Positions 48,560 to 59,215 of a DNA stretch of 64,000 bases are shown here, piece by piece. This DNA comes from Palaemon carinicauda (taxonomy: Eukaryota; Arthropoda; Malacostraca; Decapoda; Palaemonidae): the NCBI RefSeq assembly GCF_036898095.1, contig NC_090730.1, positions 22,885,121 to 22,949,120 on the forward strand, in the 5' to 3' direction. The number at the start of each line of letters is the position of its first letter. Position 1 is the first letter of the stretch. Both the position numbers and the translations under genes were made by a program. Under the pieces are notes generated by a model. That model had not been told where the DNA came from. It searched no databases and saw only the letters and a list, made by a program, of their open reading frames with translations.

Positions 48560-49505
48560 TACATATTAAGTTTAATTTCTTTCCTATCTTATTTTTGTCA
48601 GATTTGTTTTTCAACTTTTTATTTAATCTGATGGCGTTGTTGAGGTAGCGTATTCTAAAAAATACAGATATCTTGGGAAAAAAATTCAACAATTCTTCAG
48701 GAATATCCATTTCAAGTTCTCCTGAGGCCTTTTTAAGGTCTTCCTCGAGTGATTTAAAACAGTTTTTTCTTACACGAAGACTGCCCGTGAATGGAGTTAA
48801 ACACCTCTCTTAACTTAGTTAATTGTAGGAAGAACTCTTTAGAGGGAAAATGCAAATAGCCCCTACTTTTGAATTCAATCCACGATTTACCTGAAGTTTC
48901 ACTAGTTTCTTGATTGCCCAAATGAGGGTATTTGATGGAAAAATTTTAACTATGTAACCACCAATATACTTCAAAGCTTCCTCTTCTATATCTGTGTTGA
49001 CCGTTTTTTTCAAGTTTGCATCATCAATTGGAATGTCATCTTGCTTTGAAAAATCATAATAATTTTCACAATTAGGCACCAAATCTTTAAGCAAAAGGCT
49101 TGTCAGGCACACTTCTAACACCATCTCCCTTTCTTTGGCTTGATTTTTTATTTCATTTGCAGACATTTTAGTCAACGTGTCCTGATTGTTAAACTTTCCA
49201 TTAGAGTTAAGATATAGTTAACACCAAAATTGCTTTTCACCGTATTGAAAAGACCAATCTGTGACTTTGACGAAAGTATCACCCCTTTCTGAAATCTATA
49301 AATACACTTGGTTTTTAGAGATTTGACTTTCATTTTACTCACGCAGTCTATCACTTTATTATTAAGCACATTTATTTGTTGCTCCATGTGCATTCTAAAT
49401 CCACTGCGCATTTGCAAGTCTCCAATCATTTAATTTGAATTCATGACATCAAACCAGTCATTTATGAGAGATATGAAGTCAGACTGAGAGAGCCTTGGCC
49501 CACGT
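48560..49505 (-). pseudogene. P-element/THAP9-like transposase remnant
   Basis: Minus strand, reading from 49505 downward: SQSDFISLINDWFDVMNS, typical of the middle of P-element/THAP9 transposases. A Lys-rich segment with FQKGVILSSKSQIGLFNTV follows, then (49175-48819) EEALKYIGGYIVKIFPS and, past a stop, LTPFTGSLRVRKNCFKSLEE and FFRIRYLNNAIRLNKKL. The last part is the usual C-terminal end of that family. The THAP DNA-binding domain and first half of the protein are absent. Stops and shifts make it dead. The family call rests on remembered motifs only. Confidence 0.55.
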
Positions 49506-49777
49506 GATGAGCCAGGTCGGTGAATCATTCATAATCCTCTGTCTGGCCGACCTTCTTTACGTGGGTCCTGGTGGCAAGTTTACAGTTTGATGGCGCGCAA
49601 ATTTTAGAATTATTTTTGGCGGCTGGGCAAATCTCATACCATATCTCATTTTGTATCATGAAATTTTTTTCATAGGCGAAAAAATCTTTGCATCTTGTTT
49701 CGCATCCTGAATTTTTTTATGCAGGAACTTTCGTATCATGTGGTATTACTGTACAGTATATGCATAGAAATAAATAA
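49506..49777. other. Flank of DIRS copy G, possible Tigger end
   Basis: The stretch ending CATGTGGTATTACTG-TA at about 49738-49756 resembles a pogo-type terminal repeat next to a TA. The segment 49546-49580 is the inverted match of 48104-48140 (AGGACCCAC, AAAGAAGG blocks). Possibly an end of a Tigger-like element. Confidence 0.3.
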
Positions 49778-51140
49778 TTTTCAATATCAAACTTACCCGA
49801 TGATCATATAGCTGCATCCCTGCTGCCCGACAGAAAAAACCTACGGGCGGAATACGCCAGCGATCGCTATACAGGTGGGGGTGTACATCAACAGCGCCAT
49901 CTGTCAAGTAGGTACTCAAGTACTCGATGTCAACAAGAACCAATTTTCCCTCTGTCGTGCCACTGGCAAGACCTACTAAATACGCCGTCCCTAACTGGAT
50001 TTGTTTTCACAACGATTTGGTGAAGTACACTATTCCAGTTTTGAGCTTTCGCTATGCAGGGGTTTTATCTTCATTTCAAAACTTGAACTCGTTTTGGATA
50101 GATTTAATTATGGTGACGAAGAGAGTATGGACTCTCTTTCACTTTTAAATGGCCGACCCTTCCCTTAGACGGAAGTGTGTTTAGGTTTTTGGTAATTTTG
50201 CTTAACAAGTTATAGATCTATTTATTTTATATCTCTCCGCCTTTATAGGCCTCTTCGATTAACTTTCCATTTATTATAAACTTATAAAAATTAATTTTTA
50301 TGTTTGTTTATATGCGACCTTTCCTAATAGTAGGCGGTCCTTACTTGGAACCGAAGTTAATTAACATTGAGCCCGTCATATCGTATTTAACCTTTTAAGA
50401 ATTTAATACTTTTTAATTTTAATGTTTTATGAAAGAATTTCTTTGATAGTCTCGTACTGTTTTCAAAGATGAACTAACGTTTAGTTTAGTCTCCGCAGTT
50501 GTTGACGTTCAGAACGTTCAACATGCGCTCTATCGTTACGATAAAGAGAGAGTATTTCACGGTTTCACGTTGCAGTAAGAGTAAACCGATTCTAGCGTTT
50601 CGTTCATTCTTTCTTAGCTTAAATGGTTTAAATTCTAAATAAAGGAACTTTTTATTTGGGAAACCTTTCAGTTTTTTCCTTTAGCAAATAATATGTTTTA
50701 ACGATATATATTGGGATCTTCTCTCAGGTTCTAAGTCAAGAGAGAAGAGAGAGAGAGATAGAGACGGAGGGAGAGAGAGGAGAATAAACGTTTCGTTCAA
50801 GCGGGAAACGTTGTTCTCGTTTTTTACTCTTCTCCCTAGTCGCTGTAGGGGAAGAAGGTAAAACGTTTCTAGAGTTTTATTCTTGTTCCCAGGCTTTATG
50901 CGGTGAGAGATTTTAAACGTAGTTTATTTGATCTAGTGTTTAGTCTCTTTTCCAGCCACTGAATTCTTTATCTTTAATTATGTTTTTCTGTTGCATTGTA
51001 AAACTGTTTTCGCAATTACTACCTTTTAATGAAGGATAGGATTATGTGTTTCAGGTAGAAATCAGTTAAGTTTTGATTTCCGTGAAATAAGTGCAAACAG
51101 AAAATCAAAAGTGATAAAGTGATAGGCGCAAAGTGTTACA

Positions 51141-53440
51141 GTGTTGCGTTCGAGGGTTCGTCTGTTCGTGCCAGTTGTTCACCTAGTCCGGGACCTCTTA
51201 CAAGCTCCCAAGCCCAGGGGAGAAGTAATGTCGAACGACTTATGGGTTCCACAGGCCTTGATCGACGAACAGACGTTTCCCTCCGTGGTTTCGGGTGTAT
51301 CTACACACGTTGCCGACGTGATCGCCCCACCCACACAAAGACGAGAGAGCCCATTTATTCCTCGTCTGCGGAAGAGGTTTCTCGTAGAAACCATGGACCA
51401 ATCTTGCAGCTTTTTAAGTGCAAGTCGGTCCCTTCCGCGCAAGTCCAACGGCCTAGGTGTAGCCACTGGGTCAGTTCGGACTCGCTGCAGTCATCTGACG
51501 ACTGCACACCTCCCTAGAGAGGCAAGGTGGTACCGTAACAGGCAGTAACTCCGTCTGTTGCCGCACCAGCTGTTTTAGACCCTCAGTCACAACGGACAGT
51601 AGCTCCGTTTGTTGCCGTTTTTTGTAGACCCTAGTGGTCTTTACTGCAGTCTATGCAGACTCAGTTAGCTGCGGTTATGCAGGAGTTTCGTGCGGAGAAG
51701 GTTTACACTGCTCTCGTTAGCCTACAACCTGCCACGGTTGTGCGCCCAGCTCACGCTGAGGCTGCCTGCTCCCACACTCCGGCTGCGGAGAGCTCCACCT
51801 CCGATGCGCGATCGACCCTGCCAGACGCATGTTAACGTTAGCCGACGTGCGGCTCCCTCCGTTAACATGCGTGAGCTACCGCATCAGCAGTGGGAAGGTG
51901 GAGTCAAGCTGCCGTGTTTTGACGCGATGCGTTAGTTTCCGCAACCCACGGCAGTCCCCACCACGCACCACCACTCCGCTTTGGTTGTTGCCTGCTCCCA
52001 CACTCCGACTGCGGAGAAGGTTGACGATGCACCCGTTGGCCTACAGCCTGCCACGGTTGTGCGCCCAGCATGGCTGCCTGCTCCCACACTCTTGTTGTGA
52101 GAGCTCCTCCACCCATGCGCAGTCGACCCTGCCAGACGCATGCTGACTCCCACAGACACACGGAGCACTCCGTTGCCGTGCGTGAGCTACCACAAGCTGC
52201 CGTGTTTTGACACGGTGTGTCAGCCTCCGCAACCCACTGTGGTTACTGCCTCTCGCCCGCAGCAGACTAGTCAGTCAGGAGTTGAGGCTTCCCACACAGC
52301 TTTGGTTGTTGCCAGCTCACAGACTGTCAAGCAGTTACATGAATTTGCCTTCTGGTCTGCTACTAATGCACCAGGGCTGTATGTCCTCACGCACCTGTTG
52401 TGGTTGACAGTTCAGTTTTTAAACAGTTCACAGACTGTCGGGCAGTTACATAACGTTGCCTCCTGGTCTGCTGCTAATGCACCAGTGCTGTATGTCCTCA
52501 CGCACCTGTTGTGGTTGACAGTTCAGTTTTTGACAGTTCACAGACTGTCAAGCAGTTACATAACGTTGCCTTCTGGTCTGCTGCTTATGCACCAGTGAAA
52601 CCCTCACTGAGATAACCTAGCTTTTCTCGGACATGGTTCCTGTAGATGAGAAAGTGCTGTTCTCCCTCCTTCTGATATTCCCTTGAGGACTCTGTCATTT
52701 GGAGAGGAGCCTTAAGCTGCTTAGCCTCCTATGGACTTTAATTAAAGCATAACATGCTTCCAGGGATGGTAAATGGTTCCGCTTCAGTCGCTAACCCCGT
52801 CTGTTGCCACACCTGCTCCCATAGACCCTAATGGGCTTTGTTGCAAGACATGCAGTCCAAGCTTAGTCCTTGATAGAGGATTTTTTACGGAGAAGAACCT
52901 TCTAGCCAACAACCTTCCTACCGGTTGGTTGTACGCCCTGTTGACGCTGAGGTATCCTACTCACGTCCGCCAGTTGAGATGGTTCCTCCACCGGTGCGAC
53001 CCAGTGTGGGTTGCCAGTCGCACGTTGACGTTAAGCGACTCTCGGAGGTGGTTGTGGACGTTCAGTGTGTCACTAGGAAGACGTTCAACAACCAGCAGAG
53101 GTGACTTGTTGTGACGCAGTGCGGCAACCTCAGCAACCCGGTAGGGGATTGTCTGCACAACCCAGACAGTCTAGACAGTTTCGGGTTGTCGCTGTACTTC
53201 CTCGCGTCCCCATGGTTGACAGTTCACAGACTGTGCAGCAGTACCATGATCTTGTGTCCGGCTCCGTCACGCATCCACCAGTGCGACCGGATTCAGCGAG
53301 TCAGACGTTGCCCACTCCGTTGCCGTTTCCTCATCAGTTTCGGATGAGGAACCCTCTGATGAGGACATGGCTGAACAAGACGATCAACCCCCAGCCCTGC
53401 TATCCATCCAGAAGATGCTGAAGAAGGAACACGGCCCTGT
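51141..53440 (+). pseudogene. ORF1 region of DIRS copy G, frameshifted
   Basis: Matches ORF1 of copy F: MLRSRVRLFVPVVHLVRDLL at 51141, KSLPRKSN/CKSVPSAQVQRPRCSHW at about 51420-51470, further Pro/Thr-rich sequence, the tandem units at 52315-52598, then a second segment from about 52773 and the IQKMLKK end at about 53405. Many stops. Copy G retains an insertion near 51260-51330 (codons for ALIDEQTFPSVVSGVSTHV) that F lacks, so neither copy is the direct parent of the other. Confidence 0.55.
52315..52598 (+). repeat. Tandem repeat of about 110 bp in ORF1 region, copy G (2.6 copies)
   Basis: Same unit as at 22501-22675 in copy F, with one more full unit. The second unit carries its own substitutions (TCGGGCAGTTACATAACG), so the expansion is not the newest event. 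Confidence 0.8.
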
Positions 53441-54380
53441 CAGGCTGTGGATGAGTCTGGTTAGGACACTGTCATCCGTGGTTCAATTGGTGTCACTTGG
53501 AAGACTACAATCCGTCCTCTCCGGTTTCATCTAGCTCTTCACTGGAAAGGACAAGACGCTAGAAGCGGTCTCGATCCCGGTTTCCGGAAAGATAAGTCTG
53601 GTCTGACTTGATGAAAGGACTTTATCAACCTTTGAAAGGGTCTTCCCCTGACTGTTCAGACTCCCAACCACGTTCTCTTCTCAGACGCATCGGACGTAGG
53701 CTGGGGTGCGTCCTTAGGCGGTAGGGAATGCTCGGGATTATGGAACTCGAGTCAAAGGACAATGCATTTCAACTGCAAGAAGCTTCTGGCAGTACGTCTG
53801 ACCTGGAAAAGCTTCAGGTCTCTCCTTCAAGGCAAAGTGGTGGAGGTGAACACGGTCAACTCCCTGCTTTGATGTACATCTCCTAGCAAGGAGGGACCTA
53901 CTCTCTGACATGGTACGAGTTCGCAAGTGACCTCCTCTCCTGTTCAACAGGTCTAGACTTTTCACTAGTAACGAGTTTCATCCAAGGCAACTTGAATGTC
54001 ATAGCAGATTGTCTCAGTAGGAAGGGACAATAATTCCAACATGTTGGACCCTCCACAAGGATGTATGCAAGAGACTTTGGGTCACCTGGGGCCAGCCAAC
54101 CATAGATCTCTTCGCAACCTCGATGTCCAAGAGGCTCCCTATACTTTGCTCACCTATCCCGGACCCAGCAGTAGTTCTTATAGATGCCTTTCTACTAGAT
54201 TGGTCTCATCTAGATCTATATGCATTCCCTCCGTTCTAGATTGTCAACAAGGTACTGCAGAAGTTCGCCTCTCACGAAGGGACAAAGTTGACGCTAGTTG
54301 CTTCCCTCTGGCCCGCGAGAGAATAACTTACCGAGGTACTTCGATGGCTAGTAGACGTTCCCAGAACACTTCCCCTAAGG
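53441..54380 (+). pseudogene. RT C-terminal stub plus RNase H, DIRS copy G
   Basis: Starts at RLWMSLVRTLSS, the same position after IQKMLKK as in copy F. RNase H motifs FSDASDVGWGA, AVRLTWKSF and the DLFATS-like block are present, but the VNSDNTTALAY block of F has become VNTVNSLL-stop here, destroying a catalytic Asp. More decayed than F. Confidence 0.82.
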
Positions 54381-55510
54381 GTGGACCTGCTACGTCTGTC
54401 ACGCGTAAAGAAGGTACTCCAAGGCCTCTACGCTCTTCGTCTGACTGCCTTCAGAATATCGAAAGACTCTCGAGAACTAGAGGTTTTTCGAAGGAGGCAA
54501 CCAGAGCGATTGCTAGAGCAAGGAGAACATCCACCCTTAGAGTCTACCAATCGAAGTGGGAAATCTTCCGAAACTGGTGCAAGTCAGTATCCGTATCCTC
54601 GACCAGTACCTCTGTAACTCAAATAGCTGACTTCCTCTTATATCTGAGGAAAGAGCAATCTCTTTCAGCTCCCACTATCAAGGGTTACAGAAGCATGTTG
54701 GCATCAGTCTTCCGTCACAGAGGCTTAGATCTTTCCAACAATAAAGATCTACAGGACCTCCTTAAGTCTTTTGAGACCACGAAGGAGCGTCGTTTGGTTA
54801 CACCTGGTTGGAATTTAGACGTGGTTCTAAGATTCCTTATGTCAGACAGGTTCGAACCACTTCAATCAGCCTCCCTGAAAGATCTCACCTTTAAGACTCT
54901 TTTCCTGATATGCTTAACCACAGCTAAAAGAGTCAGTGAGATTCATGCCTTCAGCAAGAACATCGGATTCTCATCCGAAACGGCTACATGTTCTACACCT
55001 TGGTTTTCTAGCCAAACACGAGCTGCCTTCTCGGCCTTGACCAATATCATTCGATATTCCAAACTTATCGTATGGTCGGAAATGAACTAGAAAGAGTATT
55101 ATGTCCTGTAAGAGCTCTTAAGTTCTATTTTAAAAACCTTTACGAGGCCCGTCTGAAGCTTTATGGTGTTCAGTTAAGAATCCATCTTTGCCTATGTCAG
55201 AGAATTCTTTATCCTATTTTATCAGACTGTTAATACGAGAAGCTCATTCCCTTCTGAATGAGGAAGACCAAGCTTGGCTGAAGGTAAGGACACACGAAGT
55301 TAGAGCTGTCACAACTTCCGTGGCCTTTAAACAAAATAGATCTCTGCAAAATATATTCGACGCAACCTATTGGAAAAGCAAATCAGTGTTCGCGTCTTTT
55401 ATCTTAAGAATGTCCAGTCTCTTTACGAGAACTGCTACACTCTGGGACCATTCGTAGCAACGAGTGCAGTAGTGGTGGGGGCTCCACCACTACAATTCCC
55501 TAATTCCAGA
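54381..55510 (+). pseudogene. Tyrosine recombinase, DIRS copy G
   Basis: The frame to 55090 contains SDCLQNIERLSRTRGFSKEA, VYQSKWEIFRNWCKS, LQDLLKSFETTKERRLVTPG and the first catalytic Arg in TAKRVSEIHAF. It loses the frame at the same place as copy F, then 55188-55457 gives VRTHEVRAVTTSVAFKQN (H-x-x-R). The Tyr segment VFYLKNVQSL is reached in another frame. An extra YENCYT segment present here is deleted in copy F (after the NVQSL block). Confidence 0.82.
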
Positions 55511-55888
55511 ACCTTTTTAATCTTTCTCTTGAAATATTTTTGGGTTGTCCGGAAGGCTAAGAAGCCTTTCGCATCCTACTTGATTTGGCGGGTGGTCAAA
55601 ATCATTTCTTGAGAAGCGCCTAGATTAGAGGTTTTGATGAGGACCTTTAGTATGGGTTGCAACCCTTCATACTTCAGCTCCTAGGAGTCGCTCAGCATCC
55701 TATGAGGATCGCGAGGCTCAGTAAGGAAGACGTACTTAAAAAGGCAGAGTAATTGTTCAAGTCGTCTTCCTTACCAAGTACTTATTTATTTTATGCTTGT
55801 TATTTTTAATAACTGCTAAAATGAAATACGGAATACTTAGCTCATAATGTCAACTTGTAATGCTGGTCTCTACCCACCCCCCTGGGTG

Positions 55889-55981
55889 TGAATCAGCTAT
55901 ATGATCATCGGGTAAGTTTGATATTGAAAAATGTTATTTTCCTTAGTAAAATAAATTTTTGAATATACTTACCCGATGATC
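55889..55981. repeat. Internal complementary region (ICR) of DIRS copy G
   Basis: GATCATCGGGTAAGTTTGAT is the reverse complement of the left end, followed by ATTGAAAAATGTTATTTTCC, joining to the reverse complement of the right end through CTTACCCGATGATCAT. Confidence 0.88.
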
Positions 55982-56630
55982 ATAAATTAAAGGACCCACC
56001 CTTCCTCCCCAATAGAGAACCAGTGGGCAGAGGAGAAAATTGGTTCTTGTTGACATCGAGTACTTGAGTACCTACTTGACAGATGGCGCTGTTGATGTAC
56101 ACCCCCACCTGTATAGCGATCGCTGGCGTATTCCGCCCGTAGGTTTTTTCTGTCGGGCAGCAGGGATGCAGCTATATGATCATCGGGTAAGTATATTCAA
56201 AAATTTATTTTACTAAGGAAAATAACATGTTTCAAAAGTAATTAGTACTTTAAAGCCCGAGTTCTTTCATGTTGAACTTCCCACCTCCATCACCCCTCGT
56301 GAGTTTTGAGCCTGTTAGATTAATTTGGGTGGTTTTACCTATCAGAAAATAGATTTAGGAAATGCTCTAAGTTAGAGTTTTTTAGGTCTAAGACTTGAAT
56401 AGTTTTAACCCTTTTACCCCCAAAGGACGTACTGGTACGTTTCACAAAACTCATCCCTTTACCCCCATGGATGTACCGGTACGTCCTTGCAAAAAACTGC
56501 TATTTAAATTTTTTTTGCATATTTTTGATAATTTTTTTGAGAAACTTCAGGCATTTTCCAAGAGAATGAGACCAACCTGACCTCTCTATGACAAAAATTA
56601 AGGCTGTTAGAGCAATTTAAAAAAGATATA

Positions 56631-59135
56631 CAGTGATACCTCGGTACTCGACCATAATCCGTTCGAGATCCGTGTTCGACCTCCGATTTGTTCGAGTACC
56701 GAATTTTTTTTCCCCATAAGAAATAATGGTATATATTCTATTCCGTTCCCAAGCACTCGAACAGGCCCAAAATATTAATAAAACGTGTACCTAAACAACA
56801 ATAATTATCTAAATGTGTATGAAATTGGTCAGAAAATCCTATAAAACAATTTTAAACCATTTACTGTACTAAAATAAAACAATTTTAAACCATTTTCTGT
56901 ACTGTAGTGAACATACCTTTGAGCAGCGGTTCGATGGCATACAGGGATGGATGTGGAGAGGATGGAAGGGGGAGGTTACTGCTTGGAAGGAGAGTCCCCT
57001 TCCATGATGTGGCGGGGTAGTTCTCCTTCAGGAGTTGTTTCTCTCTCCAATGAAAGGGTGGGCAGATCTATTTCAGGGGTTTCTTCTCTTCTTTGTCTCT
57101 TCTTTGGAGGAGAAACAGGCTTTGATGTAGCAGCTTTCTTTTCTTTTGTGAAAAACTGGTCTATTGTTAATTGTTTCTTCCTCCTCTGCAGTATTCTTCG
57201 AAAATGATACATGACACTATCATTAAACATATGCACTGCCCGGTTTGCTACTGCAATTTCTGGGTGGTATTTTTCAGCAAAAGCCTGCACATCTGCCCAC
57301 TTGGAACAAATTTCATTGATGAGAGAACTTGGAACATCCTCCCTTACCTCATCCTCTTCTGAAGATTCCTGCTCCACAATCAGATCCTGCTGCTGTTGTT
57401 GTTGCAGGTGCAACAATTCCTCCACAGTCAACTCGGTAGAATGGCTTTCTACAAGCTCATCAATATCATCCTTGTCGACCTCAAGCCCCAAACTCCTGCC
57501 CATGACAACAATTTCCTCAACGACATCAGTGTCATCAGAAATTACAGGGGTAGCAGTGCTTGGACCCGCCTCTGGTTGGAAACCTTCAAACTCCCTCTCT
57601 GTGACACATGATGGCCACAGCTTACGCCAGGCAGAGTTCAATGTCCTATAGGTCACACCTCGCCAAGCTTGGTCAATCATGTTAACAGAGTTGAGGATGC
57701 TGAAGTGTTCCTTCCAGAATTCCTTTAGGGTCAACTTCGTGTCACTGGTCACTTCAAAACACTTTCTGAAAAGGGCCTTGGTATAGAGTTTTTTGAAGTT
57801 TGAAATGACCTGTTGGTCCATGGGCTGGAGTATGGGAGTAGTATTGGGGGGCAAGAATTTGATTTTGATAAAGCTGTATTCTTCTTTCAAGTCATCCTCG
57901 AGACCTGGAGGATGTGCAGGAGCATTGTCCATAACCAGAAGACATTTCATTGGCAAGCTCTTTTCAATGAGGTAAGCCTTAACCTGGGGGGCAAACACTT
58001 CGTTTATCCACTCAGTAAAGAATTGTCTTGTGACCCAAGATTTAGTGTTCGAGCGCCACATAACTGGTAGTGCACTTTTACAAATATTATTTCGTTTGAA
58101 CACCCGGGGGTTGTCCGAGTGGTACACTAACAAGGGTTTGATCTTGCAATCGCCACTTGCATTTGCACACAGCAACAATGTTAGCCTATCTTTCATTGGC
58201 TTGTGACCTGGCATCTTCGTCTCGTCCTTGGTAATGTACGTATTGGCTGGCATTTTCTTCCAAAATAACCCAGTCTCATCACAATTAAAGACTTGTTGTG
58301 CGATCAAATTTTGTTCATTTATGTACCGATCGAATTCCCCCACGTATTTATCGGCTGCAATTTGATCCGAACTAGCTGCCTCCCCATGCCTAGTAACACG
58401 ATGAATACCTGTTCTATTACGAAACTTTTCAAACCAACCCCTGCTCGCTTTAAATGTAAATGAATCACTTTCACTGGTACTCGGACTTTTCTTCACTAAT
58501 TCTTCATAGATATGCAACGCTTTTTCACAAATGAACGCTTCACTAACACTTTCCCCGGCCAACTGTTTTTCTTTAATAAATATTAAAAGCAACTTTTCCA
58601 TCTCCTCAATCACTTGTGGCCTTTGCTTAGTTACCGCCGTAACTCCCGTTGCAACATTCGCCTTCTTAATCATTTCTTTATGCTTTAAAAACGTAGAAAT
58701 GGTCGACTTCGCCATTCCGTATTCTACCGCTAAATCGGACACTCGTACACCATTCTCATATTTCGCTATAATTTCCTTCTTCAACTCGATCGTTGTTCGC
58801 ACTGTTTTCCTCTTCTCCTTCCCCTTAACACTCATTACTTTCTTGGGACTCATTATGAAAGCTAAAAAAGCAATTAAAAGCACTGAAAATCACTAAATCA
58901 CAACGAATGCTGATCGCGCGTTGTCTGAGTGACGCTCTCGAGAGAACTGATGCTTCCCGAACAAGCGAGAGTGGCCGAGATGGCGCGATCATCACAAAGC
59001 CCATGCGGTCGTCACGTGTTCGGCTGGTCGAGTACCGAATTTTTGGTCGAGCACCGCAGCAAAAATTTCTCGAAAATTTTGGTCGAACTCCGAATTGTTC
59101 GAGTATAGAGTCGTTCGACTACCGAGGTATCACTG
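56631..59135 (-). mobile_element. Tigger (pogo-like) transposon, apparently intact
   Basis: The ends are perfect 16-bp inverted repeats, CAGTGATACCTCGGTA, flanked by TA (56629-56630 and 59136-59137). Length 2.5 kb with one uninterrupted transposase gene on the minus strand. A subterminal motif TCGAGTACCGAATTTTT occurs near both ends (about 56693 and 59027) in the same orientation, possibly a transposase site. Inserted in the piggyBac-like MITE, hence younger than it. Confidence 0.92.
56976..58883 (-). CDS. Tigger transposase (CENP-B-type HTH, DDD catalytic domain)
   Basis: A cut-and-paste transposase of the pogo/Tigger branch, acting in the nucleus on the flanking inverted repeats. The frame is 635 codons with no interruption. 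The likeliest start is the second Met, at 58853 (MSPKKVMSVKGKEKRK), because the first ten residues are hydrophobic and unlike the family. By residue: CENP-B/psq-like helix-turn-helix at about 28-75 (VSDLAVEYGMAKSTISTFL); a second CENP-B-type domain at about 90-165 ending in SRGWFEKFRNRTGIH; catalytic Asp202 (FNCDETGLFWK), Asp319 (LLVMDNAPAHPPG) and Asp356 (PILQPMDQQVISNF), spacing DD36D; a short poly-Gln near 485; an acidic stretch; and a basic, possible nuclear-localisation segment KKRQRR near the C-terminus. All expected catalytic residues are present, so it may be active. Confidence 0.92.
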   Translation of the reverse strand: MLLIAFLAFIMSPKKVMSVKGKEKRKTVRTTIELKKEIIAKYENGVRVSDLAVEYGMAKSTISTFLKHKEMIKKANVATGVTAVTKQRPQVIEEMEKLLLIFIKEKQLAGESVSEAFICEKALHIYEELVKKSPSTSESDSFTFKASRGWFEKFRNRTGIHRVTRHGEAASSDQIAADKYVGEFDRYINEQNLIAQQVFNCDETGLFWKKMPANTYITKDETKMPGHKPMKDRLTLLLCANASGDCKIKPLLVYHSDNPRVFKRNNICKSALPVMWRSNTKSWVTRQFFTEWINEVFAPQVKAYLIEKSLPMKCLLVMDNAPAHPPGLEDDLKEEYSFIKIKFLPPNTTPILQPMDQQVISNFKKLYTKALFRKCFEVTSDTKLTLKEFWKEHFSILNSVNMIDQAWRGVTYRTLNSAWRKLWPSCVTEREFEGFQPEAGPSTATPVISDDTDVVEEIVVMGRSLGLEVDKDDIDELVESHSTELTVEELLHLQQQQQQDLIVEQESSEEDEVREDVPSSLINEICSKWADVQAFAEKYHPEIAVANRAVHMFNDSVMYHFRRILQRRKKQLTIDQFFTKEKKAATSKPVSPPKKRQRREETPEIDLPTLSLERETTPEGELPRHIMEGDSPSKQ

Positions 59136-59215
59136 TACTGCAAAATGTGCTTGAAAAAAAATAACCCCTGGGGGTTAAGGGTTGGAAATTTCCAAATATC
59201 CTGTGGGTAAAAGGG

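Larger units (their letters stand above)
49778..56230 (+). mobile_element. DIRS element copy G, RT-deleted, with complete termini
   Basis: Sister of copy F, about 6.45 kb. The left end is TTTTCAATATCAAACTTACC; the terminal repeats are inverted copies (about 49800-49945 versus 56035-56190). The right end is CAAAAATTTATTTTACTAAG...AACAT. Internal order and the RT-deletion junction are as in copy F, but G has an extra ORF1 tandem unit and lacks some sequence present in F between the two ORF1 segments (about 22760-23250 of F). It sits in APC4 intron 1, whereas F lies upstream of the gene in unrelated sequence. Confidence 0.88.
56409..59215. mobile_element. piggyBac-like MITE split by a Tigger insertion
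   Basis: The left end is TTAA (56405-56408) followed by CCCTTTTACCCCC. The right end reads GTGGGTAAAAGGG followed by TCAA, i.e. inverted ends matching at 12 of 13 bases, with a TTAA target duplication mutated at one base on the right. TTAA plus CCCTTT ends are the piggyBac signature. Without the Tigger the element would be about 300 bp. The left subterminal part contains two copies of GGACGTAC(T/C)GGTACGT-like sequence. No transposase of its own. Confidence 0.75.

Noticed and set aside
57211..57651. 146-codon plus-strand Ser/Cys-rich ORF
   Set aside because: Antisense of the intact Tigger transposase gene, including its poly-Gln.
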